A stretch of 64,000 bases of DNA from Triticum aestivum (GCF_018294505.1 NC_057803.1:683243826-683307825), one strand, 5' to 3'. Positions 23,126-36,100 are shown, numbered from the stretch's first letter. Translations and numbers: made by a program. Notes: generated from the sequence alone by a model not told the origin.

Positions 23126-23885
23126 GAATCCATTGTTGACTCTTCTTTCCCTTCACATCATCATATATATCTAGGGTCGACAATAAACAAATTTATATGA
23201 TAAGGTCTTAGTTGGATTGACTGTTTGTATCACATGAAATTGAAAACGTAGGACTGAGATGACATGCATTGAGAATTCCTACCGGATTACAAACACATGA
23301 ATTCCATTAATTATGCCTTTGGATGGTGCATAGGAGAAAATACATCTATTTTGGAGGATTGAGAGAGATGGTAGAGAGAGAAAGAGTGCAAGTGCATTGG
23401 ACTCCTGGAAGGAAAAATAAAATGAGGTTTGAACTCATATTGAGATTCCTATGGAATGAATGACATAGGAATGGATTCCATACGAATTTGGCAACCTCAA
23501 TCCTATGAACCAAAGGGTTTCCATAGGAAAATTCCTATTGATCAAAATCTTTCAAAACTCCATTGTTTGTCCTTCAATCCAAAGAGATTGTGAGTGTGTG
23601 ACTCTTAATTAGCCTGACTCTTGAGAGTATAAACTTTTAACTAGGGCTGGACCTACAAACTACATTTCTGACTGAGGGCAAACTGCATGAGTGGGGTGGG
23701 GGTGGGGGTGATGGGGCATTTTGTATAAATACATAGAGTTTTAGCATTTGTATTCTAAAAGTACCATCGGCAAAAAAATAAATTCTAAAAGTACAGAGAA
23801 ATTTTATTGGAATCTCATATTTTGAGTGGGGTCCTACCCCCCACTCCCCTCAAGCGTCTGCCCCTGTCGTCTTAACAACAACTAT
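23126..23885. other. Intergenic spacer, MITE-like fragment possible
   Basis: No gene. Around 23440-23560 repeated ATTCCTATGG / CCATAGGAA and AACCAAAGGG motifs resemble the ends of common grass MITEs, but I cannot set boundaries. Confidence 0.4.
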
Positions 23886-24164
23886 GAGGGTGTTTGTTTC
23901 CAGGGACTTATTGCTTTAGGGACTTTAAAAAGTCCCTATAAGTCCCATCTAAACCAAACAGGAGGGACTTATAGGGACTTAAAGTGGGCATTTGAAACTT
24001 ATGAAATAAGACTCTCAAGGAGGGACTTATAGGGACTTATAGTTGTAATATGGTTTTTTAGTCCATGTTAAGTCGCAGAAACCAAACAGGTAGGGACTTT
24101 AGGGACTTGAGACTTATAAGTTGAGACTAAAAAAAGTCGTAGGACTTATGAACCAAACAGGGCC
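23886..24164. mobile_element. MITE with GTTTGGTTC-type termini (probably Harbinger/Tourist-like)
   Basis: The left end (GAGGGTGTTTGTTTCC) and the complement of the right end (GGCCCTGTTTGGTTC) form imperfect terminal inverted repeats. AGGGACTTATAGGGACTT and AACCAAACAGG recur inside. TAT flanks both sides (23883-23885 is TAT, and TAT follows 24164), consistent with a 3-bp target duplication. No coding capacity. Confidence 0.62.
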
Positions 24165-24245
24165 TATACTACGTGGTGAGACCGAGTTAGCCATTGTAGG
24201 CGACACCCTTACCTAGCGCACGTCCTTGTGTATTAGTGTATATGA

Positions 24246-24413
24246 TGTTGTAGCTAAACTACGGGCTCGATGAACTCACACACACACACGAGAGAGGGAG
24301 GTTTTGCGCTGCGTCCGACCTGCAGCATTTTCTGTTTCTTCTCTTATTTAACAGCTCAAGTAAACTAACAGATTGATCCTAATCTTGCGCCATGACCAGG
24401 CTAAGGGGAAGAC
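24246..24413 (-). repeat. 3' LTR of element C, left part
   Basis: Matches 37522-37690 (TGTTGTAGCTAAACTACGGG to GACCAGGCTAAG) and breaks off at the start of element D. Confidence 0.88.
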
Positions 24414-26143
24414 TGAAGGAAATATGCCCTAGAGGCAATAATAAAGTTATTATTTATTTCCTTATAATCATGATAAATGTTTATTATTCATGCTAGAATT
24501 GTATTAACCGGAAACATAATACATGTGTGAATACATAGACAAACAGAGTGTCACTAGTATGCCTCTACTTGACTAGCTCGTTAACCAAAGATGGTTATGT
24601 TTCCTAATCATGAACAAAGTGTTTTTATTTGATTAATGAGGTCACATCATTAGTTGAATGATCTGATTGACATGACCCATTCCATTAGCTTAGCAGCCGA
24701 TCGTTTAGTATGTTGCTATTGCTTTCTTCATGACTTATACATGTTCCTATGACTATGAGATTATGCAACTCCCGTTTGCCGGAGGAACACTTTGGGTGCT
24801 ACCAAACGTCACAACGTAACTGGGTGATTATAAAGGAGCATTACAGGTGTCTCCAAAGGTAGATGTTGGGTTGGCGTATTTCGAGATTAGGATTTGTCAC
24901 TCCGATTGTCGGAGAGGTATCTCTGGGCCCTCTCGGTAATGCACATCACATAAGCCTTACAAGCATTACAACTAATATGTTAGTTGTGATATGATGTATT
25001 ACAGAACGAGTAAAGAGACTTGCCGGTAACGAGATTGAACTAGGTATTGGATACCGACGATCGAATCTCGGGTAAGTAACATACCGATGACAAAGGGAAC
25101 AACGTATGTTGTTATGCGGTCTGACCGATAAAGATCTTCGTAGAATATGTAGGAGCCAATATGGGCATCCAGGTCTCGCTATTGGTTATTGACCGGAGAC
25201 ATGTCTCGGTCATGTCTACATTGTTCTCAAACCCGTAGGGTACGCACGCTTAAGGTTACGATGACAGTTATATTATGAGTTTATGCATTTTGATGTACCG
25301 AAGGTTGTTCGGAGTCCCGGATGTGATCACGGACATGATGAGGAGTCTCGAAATGGTTGAGACGTAAAGATTGATATATTGGAAGCCTATGTTTGGATAT
25401 CGGAAGTGTTCCGGGTGAAATCGGGATTTTACCGGAGTACCGGGAGGTTACCGGAACCCCCCGGGAGCTATATGGGCCTTAGTGGGCTTTAGTGGAAAGG
25501 AGAAAGGGGCAGCCCAAGGTGGCTGTGCGCCTCCCCCCTTCCCCTAGTCCTATTAGGACTAGGAGAGGTGGCCGGCCCCCTCTCTCTCTTTCCTCCCTCC
25601 GCGAATCCTATTCCAACTAGGATTGGGGGGGGGGGGAATCCTACTCCCAGAGGGAGTAGGACTCTCCTGGTGCGCCTCCTATGGCCGGCCAGCCTCCCCC
25701 TCTAGTCCTTTATATACTGAGGTAGAGGCACCCTAGAACACACAAGTTGATCCATGTGATCTATTCCTTAGCCGTGTGCGGTGCCCCCAGCCACCATATT
25801 CCCCGATAATACTATAGCGGAGTTTAGGCGAAGCCCTGCTGCTGTAGTGCATCAAGATCGTCACCACGCCGTCGTGCTGACGGAACTCTTCCCCGACACT
25901 TTGCTGGATCGGAGTCCGGGGATCGTCATCGAGCTGAACGTGTGCTCGAACTCGGAGGTGCCGTAGTTTTGGTACTTGATCGGTTGGATCGTGAAGACGT
26001 ACGACTACTTCCTCTACGTTGCATCAACGCTTCCACAGTCGGTCTGCGTGGGTACGTAGACAACACTCTCCCCCTCGTTGCTATGCATCACATGATCTTG
26101 CGTGTGCGTAGGAATTTTTTTGAAATTACTACGAAACCCAACA
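24414..26143 (+). repeat. 5' LTR of element D
   Basis: 1730 bp, near-identical to 31242-32970. The U3 region has inverted repeats and a TATA box (annotated below). Confidence 0.93.
25543..25716 (+). promoter_or_regulatory. U3 core promoter of element D: inverted repeats upstream of a TATA box
   Basis: Perfect 9-bp inverted repeats with 3-nt loops lie at 25543-25563 (CCTAGTCCT/AGGACTAGG) and 25640-25660 (CCTACTCCC/GGGAGTAGG). A 6-bp one (ATCCTA/TAGGAT) lies between them near 25606-25624. TTTATATA follows at 25709-25716. The layout is that of element B, with different sequence. Promoter role is inferred from position. Confidence 0.6.
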
Positions 26144-27369
26144 GTGGCATCCGAGCCAGGTTATTTATGTTGATGTTATTTGCACGAGTAGAACACAAGT
26201 GAGTTGTGGGCGATATAAGTCATACTGCCTACCAGCATGTCATACTTTGGTTCGGCGGCATTGTTGGACGAGACGACCCGGACCAACATTACGCGTACGC
26301 TTACGCGAGACCGGTTCCCCCGACGTGCTTTGCACATAGGTGGCTTGCGGGCAACTGTCTCTCCAACTTTAGTTGAACCAAGTATGGCTACGCCCGGTCC
26401 TTGCGAAGGTTAAAACGGAGTCTATTTGACAAACTATCGTTGTGGTTTTGATGCGTAGGTGAGATTGGTTCTTGCTTAAGCCCGTAGCAGCCACGTAAAA
26501 CTTGCAACAACAAAGTAGAGGACGTCTAACTTGTTTTTGCAGGGCATGTTGTGATGTGATATGGTCAAGACATGATGCTGAATTTTATTGTATGAGATGA
26601 TCATGTTTTGTAACCGAGTTATTGGCAACTGGCAGGAGCCATATGGTTGTCGTTTTATTGTATGCAATGCAATCGCGATGTAATGTTTTACTTTATTACT
26701 AAGCGGTAGTGATAGTCGTGGAAGCATAAGATTGGCGAGACGACAACGATGCTACGATGAAGATCAAGGTGTCGCGCCGGTGACGATGGTGATCATGACG
26801 GTGCTTCGGAGATGGAGATCACAAGCACAAGATGATGATGGCCATATCATATCACTTATATTGATTGCATGTGATGTTTATCTTTTATGCATCTTATCTT
26901 GCTTTGATTGACGGTAGCATTATAAGATGATCTCTCACTAAATTATCAAGAAGTGTTCTCCCTGAGTATGCACCGTTGCGAAAGTTCTTCGTGCTGAGAC
27001 ACCACGTGATGATCGGGTGTGATAGGCTCTACGTTCAAATACAACGGGTGCAAAACAGTTGCACATGCGGAATACTCAGGTTATACTTGACGAGCCAAGC
27101 ATATACAGATATGGCCTCGGAATACGGAGACCGAAAGGTCGAGCGTGAATCATATAGTAGATATGATCAACATAGTGATGTTCACCAATGAAACTACTCC
27201 ATCTCACATGATGATCGGACATGGTTTAGTTGATTTGGATCACGTGATCACTTAGAGGATTAGAGGGATGTCTATCTAAGTGGGAGTTCTTAAGTAATAT
27301 GATTAAATTGAACTTAAATTTATCATGAACTTAGTCCTGGTAGTATTTTGCAAATTATGTTGTAGATCA
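26144..27369 (+). other. Primer-binding site and leader of element D
   Basis: TGGCATCCGAGCC (26145-26157) follows the LTR, a degenerate tRNA-Met primer site identical to that of F. The leader is collinear with those of B and F and has no gene. Confidence 0.7.
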
Positions 27370-30300
27370 ATAGCTCGCGTTGTTGCTTCCCTCTGTTTAT
27401 TTTGATATGTTCCTAGAGAAAATTGTGTTGAAAGATGTTAGTAGCAAAGATGCGGATTGGATCCGTGATCTGAGGTTTATCGTCATTGCTGCACAGAAGA
27501 ATTATGTCCTTGATGCACCGCTAGGTGACAGACCTATTGCAGGAGCAGATGCAGACGTTATGAACGTTTGGCTAGCTCAATATGATGACTACTTGATAGT
27601 TTAGTGCACCATGCTTAATGGCTTAGAATCGGGACTTCAAAGACGTTTTGAACGTCATGGAGCATACGAGATGTTCCAGGAGTTGAAGTTAATATTTCAT
27701 GCAAATACCCGAGTTGGGAGATATGAAGTCTCCAACAAGTTCTATAACTAAAAGATGGAGGAGAATCGCTCAACTAGTGAGCATATGCTCAGATTGTCTG
27801 AGTACTACAATCGCTTGAATCAAGTGGGAGTTAATCTTCCAGATAAGATAGTGATTGACAGAATTCTCTAGTCACCATCACCAAGTTAGTAGAACTTCGT
27901 GATGAACTATGATATGCAAGGGATAACGGAAACGATTCCCAAGCTCTTCGTAATGCGGAAATTGACGAAGGTAGAAATTGAGAAAAACATCAAGTGTTGA
28001 TGGTAGACAAGACCACTAGTTTCAAGAAAAGGGCAGAGGGAAGAAGGGGAACTTCAAGAAGAACAGCAAGCAAGTTGCTGCTCAAGTGAAGAAGCCCAAG
28101 TCTGGTCCTAAGCCTGAGACTAAGTGTTTCTACTGCAAAGGGGCTGGTCACTGGAAGCGGAACTACCCCAAGTGATTGGCAGATAAGAAGGATGGCAAAG
28201 TGAACATAAGTATATTTGATATACATGTTATTGATGTGTACTTTACTAGTGTTTATAGCAAACCCTCAGTATTTGATACTAGTTCAGTTGCTAAGATTAG
28301 TAACTCGAAACGGGAGTTGCAGAATAAACAGAGACTAGTTAAGGATAAAGTGACGATGTGTGTTGGAAGTGGTTCCAAGATTGATATGATCATCATCGCA
28401 CACTCCCTATACTTTCGAGATTAGTGTTGAACCTAAATAAGTGTTATTTGGTGTTTGCGTTGAGCATGAATATGATTTGACCATGTTTATTGTAATACGG
28501 TTATTCATTTAAGTAAGAGAATAAATTGTTGTTCTGTTTATATGAATAAAACCTTATATGGTTACACACCCAATGAAAATAGTTCGTTGGATCTCGATCG
28601 TAGTGATACACATAATCATAATATTGAGACCAAAAGATGCAAAGTTAATAATGATAGTGCAACTTATTTGTAGCATTGCCGTTTAGGTCATATTGGTGTA
28701 AAGCGCATGAAGAAACTCCATGCTGATGGGCTTTTGGAATCACTTGATTATGAATCAGTTGATGCTTGCGAACCATGCCTCTTGGGCAAGATGACTAAGA
28801 CTCTGTTCTTCGGAACAATGGAGCGAGCAACAGATTTGTTGGAAATCATACATACTGATGTATGTGGTCCGATGAATATTGAGGCTCGCGACAAGTATCA
28901 TTATTTTCTGATCTTCACAGATGATTTGAGCAGATATGAGTATATCTACTTGATGAAACATAAGTCTGAAACATTTGAAAAGTTCAAAGAATTTCAGAGT
29001 GAAGTGAAAAATCATCGTAACAAGAAAATAAAGTTTCTACGATCTGATCGTAGAGAAGAGTATTTGAGTTACGAGTTTGGCCTTCAGTTAAAAACAATGT
29101 GAAATAGTTTCACTACTCACGCCACCTGGAACACCACAATGTAATGGTGTGTCCGAATGTCATAACCGTACTTTATTAGATATGGTGCAATCTATGATGT
29201 CTCTTACCGATCTACCACTATCGTTTTGGGGTTATGCATTAAACATAGCTGCATTCACGTTAAAAAGGGCACCATCTAAATCCGTTGAGACGACACCGTG
29301 TGAACTATGGTTTGGCGAGAAACCTAAGCTGTCGTTTCTTAAAGTTTGAGGTTGCAATGCTTATGTGAAAAAGTTTCAACCTGATAAGCTCAAACCCAAA
29401 TCGGAGAAATGTGTCTTCACAGGATATCCAAAGGAAACTATTGGATACACCTTCTATCACAGATCCGAAGGCAAGACTTTTGTTGCTAAATTCGGAAACT
29501 TTCTAGAGAAGGAGTTTCTCTCGAAAGAAGTGAGTGGGAGGAAAGTAGAAAGATTGATAAGGTAATTGTACCTTCTCCCTTATTGGAAAGTAGTTCATCA
29601 CAAAATCTGTTCTTGTGAATACTACACCAATTAGTGAGGAAGCTAATGATGATGATCATGTAACTTCAGATCAAGTTACTACCGAATCTCGTAGGTAAAC
29701 CAGAGTGAGATCCGCACCAGAGTGGTACGGTAATCCTGTTCTAGAGGTCATGTTACTTGACCATGACGAACCTACGAACTATGAGGAAGCGACGATGAGC
29801 CCAGATTCCGCGAAATGGTTTGAGGCCATGAAATCTGAGATATGATCCATGTATGAGAACAAAGTTTGGACTTTGGTTGACTTGCCCGATGATCGGCAAG
29901 CAATTGAGAATAAATGGATCTTCAAGAGGAAGACGGACGCTAATAGTAGTGTTACTATCTACAAAGCTAGAATTGTCGCAAAAGGTTTTCGACAAAGTTC
30001 AAGGTGTTGACTACGATGAGATTTTCTCACTCATATCTATGCTTAAGTCTGTCCGAATCATGTTAGCAATTGCCGCATTTTATGAAATCTGGCAAATGGA
30101 TAAACAAAACTGCATTCCTTAATGGATTTACTAAAGAAGAGTTGTATATGATACAACCAGAAGGTTTTGTCAATCCTAAAGGTGCTAACAAAATATGCAA
30201 GCTCCAGCGATCCATCTATGGACTGGTGCAAGCATCTCGGAGTTGGAATATACGCTTTGATAAGTTGATCAAAGCATATGGTTTTATACAGACTTGCGAT

Positions 30301-31035
30301 GAAGCCTGTATTTACAAGAAAGTGAGTGGGAGCACTACAACATTTCTGATAAGTATATGTGAATAACATATTGTTGATCGGAAATAATGTAGAATTATTC
30401 TGCAAAGCATAAAGGAGTGTTTGAAAGGAATTTTTCAAAGAAAGACCTCGGTAAAGCTGCTTACATATTGAGTATCAAGATCTATAGAGATAGATCAAGA
30501 TGCTTGATAAGTTTTTCAATGAGTACATACCTTGACAAGATTTTGAAGTAGTTCAAAATGGAACAATCAAAGAAAAAGTTTCTTGCCTGTGTTACAAGGT
30601 GTGAAGTTGAGTAAGACTCAAAGCCCGACCACGGCAGAAGATAGAAAAAGAATGAAAGTCATTCCCTATGCCTCAGCCATAGGTTCTATAAAGTATGCCA
30701 TGCTGTGTACCAGATCTATTGTATACCCTACACTATGTTAAGCAAGGGAGTACAATAGTGATCTAAGAGTAGATCACTGGACAGCGGTCAAAATTATCCT
30801 TAGTGGAATAAGGAAATATTTCTCAATTATGGAGGTGACAAAAAGGTTCGTCGTAAAAAGTTACGTCGATGCAAGTTTTGACACAGATCTGGATGACTCT
30901 AAGTCTCGATCTAGATACATATTGAAAGTGGGAGCAATAAGCTAGAGTAGCTCCGTGCAGAGCATTGTTGACATAGAAATTCGCAAAATACTTACGGATC
31001 TGAATGTGACAGACCCGTTGACTAAAATTATCTCA
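27370..31035 (+). pseudogene. Heavily decayed gag-pol of element D
   Basis: Collinear with the F polyprotein but with many lesions. The gag start is ATA where F has ATG. There is a TAG at 27602, and stops and frameshifts recur roughly every 100-400 bases. The zinc knuckle has lost a Cys (CFYCKGAGHWKRNY). The RT segment that should read YVDD is frameshifted and mutated near 30345-30375. Between about 30965 and 30970 the sequence jumps from the RNase H region (SVVAG in F) to the last ~30 codons (IEICKIHTDL in F), deleting the block with the E and third D of RNase H. No function is possible. Confidence 0.92.
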
Positions 31036-31077
31036 CAAGCAAAACATGATCACACCTTAGTACTCTTTGGATGTTAA

Positions 31078-31208
31078 TCACATAGCGATGTGAACTAGAT
31101 TATTGACTCTAGTAAACCCTTTGGGTGTTTATCACATATCGATGTGAACTATGGGTGTTAATCACATGGTGATGTGAACTATTGCTGTTAAATCACATGG
31201 CGATGTGA
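31078..31208 (+). repeat. Array of four small inverted repeats before the polypurine tract of D
   Basis: TCACAT-NNNN-ATGTGA occurs at 31078-31093, 31132-31147, 31162-31177 and 31193-31208, with loops AGCG, ATCG, GGTG and GGCG. Each is followed by ACT. The units are 30-54 bases apart. ATTGACTCTAGT also repeats, at 31111 and 31218. The array is absent from B and F but present in G. Confidence 0.88.
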
Positions 31209-31230
31209 ACTAGATTATTGACTCTAGTGC

Positions 31231-31241
31231 AAGTGGGAGAC
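31231..31241 (+). other. Polypurine tract of element D
   Basis: AAGTGGGAGAC directly before the 3' LTR, as in A, B and F. Confidence 0.85.
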
Positions 31242-32970
31242 TGAAGGAAATATGCCCTAGAGGCAATAATAAAGTTATTATTTATTTCCTTATATCATGA
31301 TAAATGTTTATTATTCATGCTAGAATTGTATTAACCGGAAACATAATACATGTGTGAATACATAGACAAACAGAGTGTCACTAGTATGCCTCTACTTGAC
31401 TAGCTCGTTAATCAAAGATGGTTATGTTTCCTAACCATGAACAAAGTGTTGTTATTTGATTAACGAGGTCACATCATTAGTTGAATGATCTGATTGACAT
31501 GACCCATTCCATTAGCTTAGCACCCGATCGTTTAGTATGTTGCTATTGCTTTCTTCATGACTTATACATGTTCCTATGACTATGAGATTATGCAACTCCC
31601 GTTTGCCGGAGGAACACTTTGGGTGCTACCAAACGTCACAACGTAACTGGGTGATTATAAAGGAGCATTACAGGTGTCTCCAAAGGTAGATGTTGGGTTG
31701 GCGTATTTCGAGATTAGGATTTGTCACTCCGATTGTCGGAGAGGTATCTCTGGGCCCTCTCGGTAATGCACATCACATAAGCCTTGCAAGCATTACAACT
31801 AATATGTTAGTTGTGAGATGATGTATTACAGAACGAGTAAAGAGACTTGCCGGTAACGAGATTGAACTAGGTATTGGATACCGACGATCGAATCTCGGGC
31901 AAGTAACATACCGATGACAAAGGGAACAACGTATGTTGTTATGCGGTCTGACCGATAAAGATCTTCGTAGAATATGTAGGAGCCAATATGGGCATCCAGG
32001 TCCCGCTATTGGTTATTGACCGGAGACGTGTCTCGGTCATGTCTACATTGTTCTCGAACCCGTAGGGTCCGCACGCTTAAGGTTACGATGACAGTTATAT
32101 TATGAGTTTATGCATTTTGATGTACCGAAGGTTGTTCGGAGTCCCGGATGTGATCACGGACATGACGAGGAGTCTCGAAATGGTCGAGACGTAAAGATTG
32201 ATATATTGGAAGCCTATGTTTGGATATCGGAAGTGTTCCGGGTGAAATCGGGATTTTACCGGAGTACCGGGAGGTTACCGGAACCCCTCGGGAGCTATAT
32301 GGGCCTTAGTGGGCTTTAGTGGAAAGGAGAAAGGGGCAGCCCAAGGTGGCTGTGCGCCTCCCCCCTTCCCCTAGTCCTATTAGGACTAGGAGAGGTGGCC
32401 GGCCCCCTCTCTCTCTTTCCCCCCCTCCGTGAATCCTATTCCAACTAGGATTGGGGGGGGGGGATCCTACTCCCAGAGGGAGTAGGACTCTCCTGGCGCG
32501 CCTCCTATGGCCGGCCAGCCTCCCCCCTCTAGTCCTTTATATACTGAGGTAGAGGCACCCTAGAACACACAAGTTGATCCACGTGATCTATTCCTTAGCC
32601 GTGTGCGGTGCCCCCAGCCACCATATTCCTCGATAATACTGTAGCGGAGTTTAGGCGAAGCCCTGCTGCTGTAGTGCATCAAGATCGTCACCACGCCGTC
32701 GTGCTGATGGAACTCTTCCCCGACACTTTGCTGGATCGGAGTCCGGGGATCGTCATCGAGCTGAACGTGTGCTCGAACTCGGAGGTGCCGTAGTTTCGGT
32801 ACTTGATCGGTTGGATCGTGAAGACGTACGACTACTTCCTCTACGTTGCGTCAACGCTTCCGCAGTCGGTCTGTGTGGGTACGTAGACAACACTCTCCCC
32901 CTCGTTGCTATGCATCACATGATCTTGCGTGTGCGTAGGATTTTTTTTGAAATTACTACGAAACCCAACA
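31242..32970 (+). repeat. 3' LTR of element D
   Basis: 1729 bp, TGAAGG...CCAACA, with the same inverted repeats (near 32371 and 32467) and TATA box. It is followed by GACGCCCCATCCC, the continuation of the C LTR. Confidence 0.93.
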
Positions 32971-33130
32971 GACGCCCCATCCCACGTCCTTGACCACGCG
33001 CAAGAGAACGTGCTAACTACCTAGCTACTGCTCCGATCCAGCCGTGAACAGGCTCACGTTGCAAGGACCGGTTTATTTGCTGAAACCAAACCTAAACAAC
33101 TAGTTCGACAGGATTACAGAATTTCCAACA
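32971..33130 (-). repeat. 3' LTR of element C, right part
   Basis: Matches 37683-37839 (CGCCATCCCACATCC to ATTTCCAACA) with a few differences. On the minus strand a purine-rich tract (complement of AATCACCACC) adjoins it. Confidence 0.88.
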
Positions 33131-33152
33131 AATCACCACCTAATCCCGTTGC

Positions 33153-36100
33153 CTAAGATCCCTTCACTTCGACAACACCAAGCCACTGACGCAGCAAACT
33201 GAATCTGACGCGTCCCAGTGCTTTGGTGAGCAGGCCAACAAGTTGTCTTTCAGTCCCAACGTGCTCGACTTGCACCTTTCCATCCTCGATGCACTCACGA
33301 ATGAAATGAAAACGTATGTCAATGTGCTTACTTCGATCGTGATGCACCAAGTTCTTGCTCGGCGCGATCGCTGACTTGTTGTTGATGAACAGTTTCATCG
33401 TCATGGGGTCACTCCCGGCCAGCTCGCCGTAGAGGCGGCTCAACCAGATGCCTTGGCACGCCGCCGTCGCCGCCGCCATGTACTCTGCTTCACAAGAGGA
33501 GAGGGCGACGACTTTCTGCTTCTGTGATGTCCATGTGATTGGGCTGCCATTGAGGAAGAACACCACCCCAGTTGTACTCTTGCGATCGTTGATGTCGCCG
33601 GCGAGGTCACTGTCGCTGTACCCCACCAGCTCGGCTTCCTCTATGGCCCTTCTGTAGCAGCATCCATAGCGAGAGGTCCCTCGGACGTAGCAGAGGATCT
33701 GCTTCACCGCCGCCCAGTGCGGCGCGCCCGGCGCCTCCATGTGCCGGCTAATGATGCCGACGCCGTGTGTGATGTCCGACCTAGTGTTGCAGAGGTAGCG
33801 TAGGCTCCCAAAAACACTCCGGTACTTGGTGACGTTGATGCCGCCGCCGGTGTCGCCCTTGATCAGTTGCAGCCGTTGCTCCATGGGCGTGTGGCTCGGG
33901 TTGCAGTCTTTCATACCTGCCTGCTCCAGCACCTTCTCTGCATAGGTGCTTTGACACAACGTGATCACGCCCTCACACTGTTTAACCTCGATCCCCAAGC
34001 AATAACTCAGGAGACCAAGGTCGCTCATGTCGAACAGCTGGTGCATCTGCTCCTTGAAGTTCTCGATCTCCTTCTCGTCAGTGCCGGTGATCACCAGATC
34101 ACCGACGTACACGCCGACAAGAAAGACGCCCGCTTCAGTTGTCCTTTGATACACGACGTGATCCAAGGGGCTCCGTTCGAAGCCCAGGTTGGTGAGCTCG
34201 CCGTCGAGCTTGGCGTTCCAGGCGCACGGGGCCTGGCGCAGCCTGTAGAGCGCCTTGCATAGCCTGAGCACCTTGTTCTCGTTGTCGGAGTCGATGAAGC
34301 CGGGGGGCTAGTGCACGTACACTTCTTCGACCAGCTCGCCATTCAGGAACGCGGACTTGACGTCCATGTGGTGGACTTGCCACCCGGAGTGTGCGGCGAG
34401 CACGAGCAGGACGCGCACGGTCTCCATGCGCGCCACTGGAGCGAAGACCTCATCGAAGTCCACCCCCTGCCGCTGCACATATCCTTTCGCGACTAGCCTC
34501 GCCTTATGCTTCACAATGTTGCCAGCTGGATCCTTCTTGACCTTAAAAACCCACTTGAGACCGATGGCGACGTGACCAGGCGGGAGCGCGGCGAGCTCCC
34601 AGGTGCCATTGCTCCTGATCGCGTCCAGTTCATCCTCCATCGCGTGCCTCCAGCTGGGATCCCCTCTTGCCTCCTCAACGCCACCTGGTTCTTCCGCGGC
34701 TAGCAAGAAGAGGTGGTTCACCTCCACCTGCTCTTCCTCCCAAGCATCGTCGAGCTCCTGCTCGATGCTGGCCATGCGCCTATACCACAGCGCAGCGCCG
34801 GCCACCGCGTCATGCCGTCCTGTGTCATGTGACGATGGCGTCACCCTGTTGTGGGAGCGCGGGCCGGCGTGCCCGGCGTTGCCTGCGGTGGGCTGTCCAG
34901 CCCTGGTCCATCGGGCGTGGCGGGCTGCGGTGTTGCGCCCAGATCGTGGTGCTCGCCGGTCGGCAGGTCATGGTACACCACCTCAAATGTGGCGCACGGC
35001 GTAGGCATCGCATCGGCACCGCCGTTCCAGTCCCATCTCCGGTGCTCCTCGAACACCACGTCGCGCGTGACGCGCAGCTGCTTCGTCGTTGGATCATACA
35101 CCCGGTAGGCCTTGGCGCCGTCCTCGTAGCCGACGAAGACCATGGGCGTCGAGCGATCGGCCAACTTGTCGATGCCGGGGCCGAGGCGCTTCACATGTGC
35201 AACACATCCAAACACACGAAGATGATGTACCTTGGGCTTCCGGTTGTGCCACGCCTCGTACAGGGTTCGCCCATCCAAGCTGCGTGTGGGCGCGCGGTTC
35301 AGCAGATAGACCACGGTGCGCACGACCTCGCCCCAGAAGATCGCCGGCACGCCCATGCTCTTCAGAAGACAGCGCGCCATCTCCACCACCGTCTGGTTGT
35401 GGCGCTCGACGACGCCGTTTTGCTATGGTGTGTAAGGGGCGGTGGTGCAGTGTTTGATGTCGTGGTCGTCGCAGTACTCCCGGAACGCGGCGGAGTTGAA
35501 CTCGCCACCGCGATTGGAGCGAAACGCCATGAGCCTCCTGCCCGGCGTCGCCTCCGCAAGCGCCTTGATCCGCTTGAAGCGCTTGAATGCCTCATCCTTG
35601 GACTTGATCACCTCGATCCACATGAAACGGCTATGATCATCGACCATTAACAAGAAGTACCTGTTGTCGCCCGCCGTGGCTGGCTTGATCGGCCCGCACA
35701 GGTCGCTATGGACCAGTTCGAGCCCGCGCTCTGCGCGGTACTTGGACGCCTGCGGGAACGGGACGCGGTGCTGCTTCCCAAGAGCGCACCCGTCGCGGAA
35801 CTCCTCGACGCGCTTGATCGTCGGCACGCCCTCTGCCATGCCCTTCTCTGCGAGAGCGCGGAGTGAGCGGAAATTGAGATGGTCATAGCGTCCATGCCAC
35901 AACCACGCCTCGTCCTGCATGACGGACAAGAGGCACACGGGCGCCGCCGTCTTCAGCTTGATGGTGTACAGCCTGTTCCTGGAGCGCGTCACCTGCGCGA
36001 GCAGCGCGCGGTCGCGGTCGAACAACTCCAGCACGCCGCCCTCGACCACCGTCTTGTAGCCGAGCTCGTCCAACTGGCCGAGGCTTACGATGTTGCTACG

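Larger units (their letters stand above)
24414..32970 (+). mobile_element. Element D: defective Angela-type Copia retrotransposon
   Basis: 8.56 kb with LTRs 24414-26143 and 31242-32970, both opening TGAAGGAAATATGCC and ending CCCAACA. It is inserted in the 3' LTR of element C. The flanks share only GAC (AAGAC left, GACGC right), so the target duplication seems damaged. The LTRs differ at roughly 7 positions in the first ~560 bases by eye, yet the coding region is ruined and part of RNase H is deleted. G is a second member of the same defective lineage. Confidence 0.92.

Noticed and set aside
31078..31208. CRISPR-like array of short repeats.
   Set aside because: The repeats are hairpins with 30-54 base spacing inside a plant retrotransposon. 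The spacers are themselves repetitive, and no cas genes or prokaryotic context are present.
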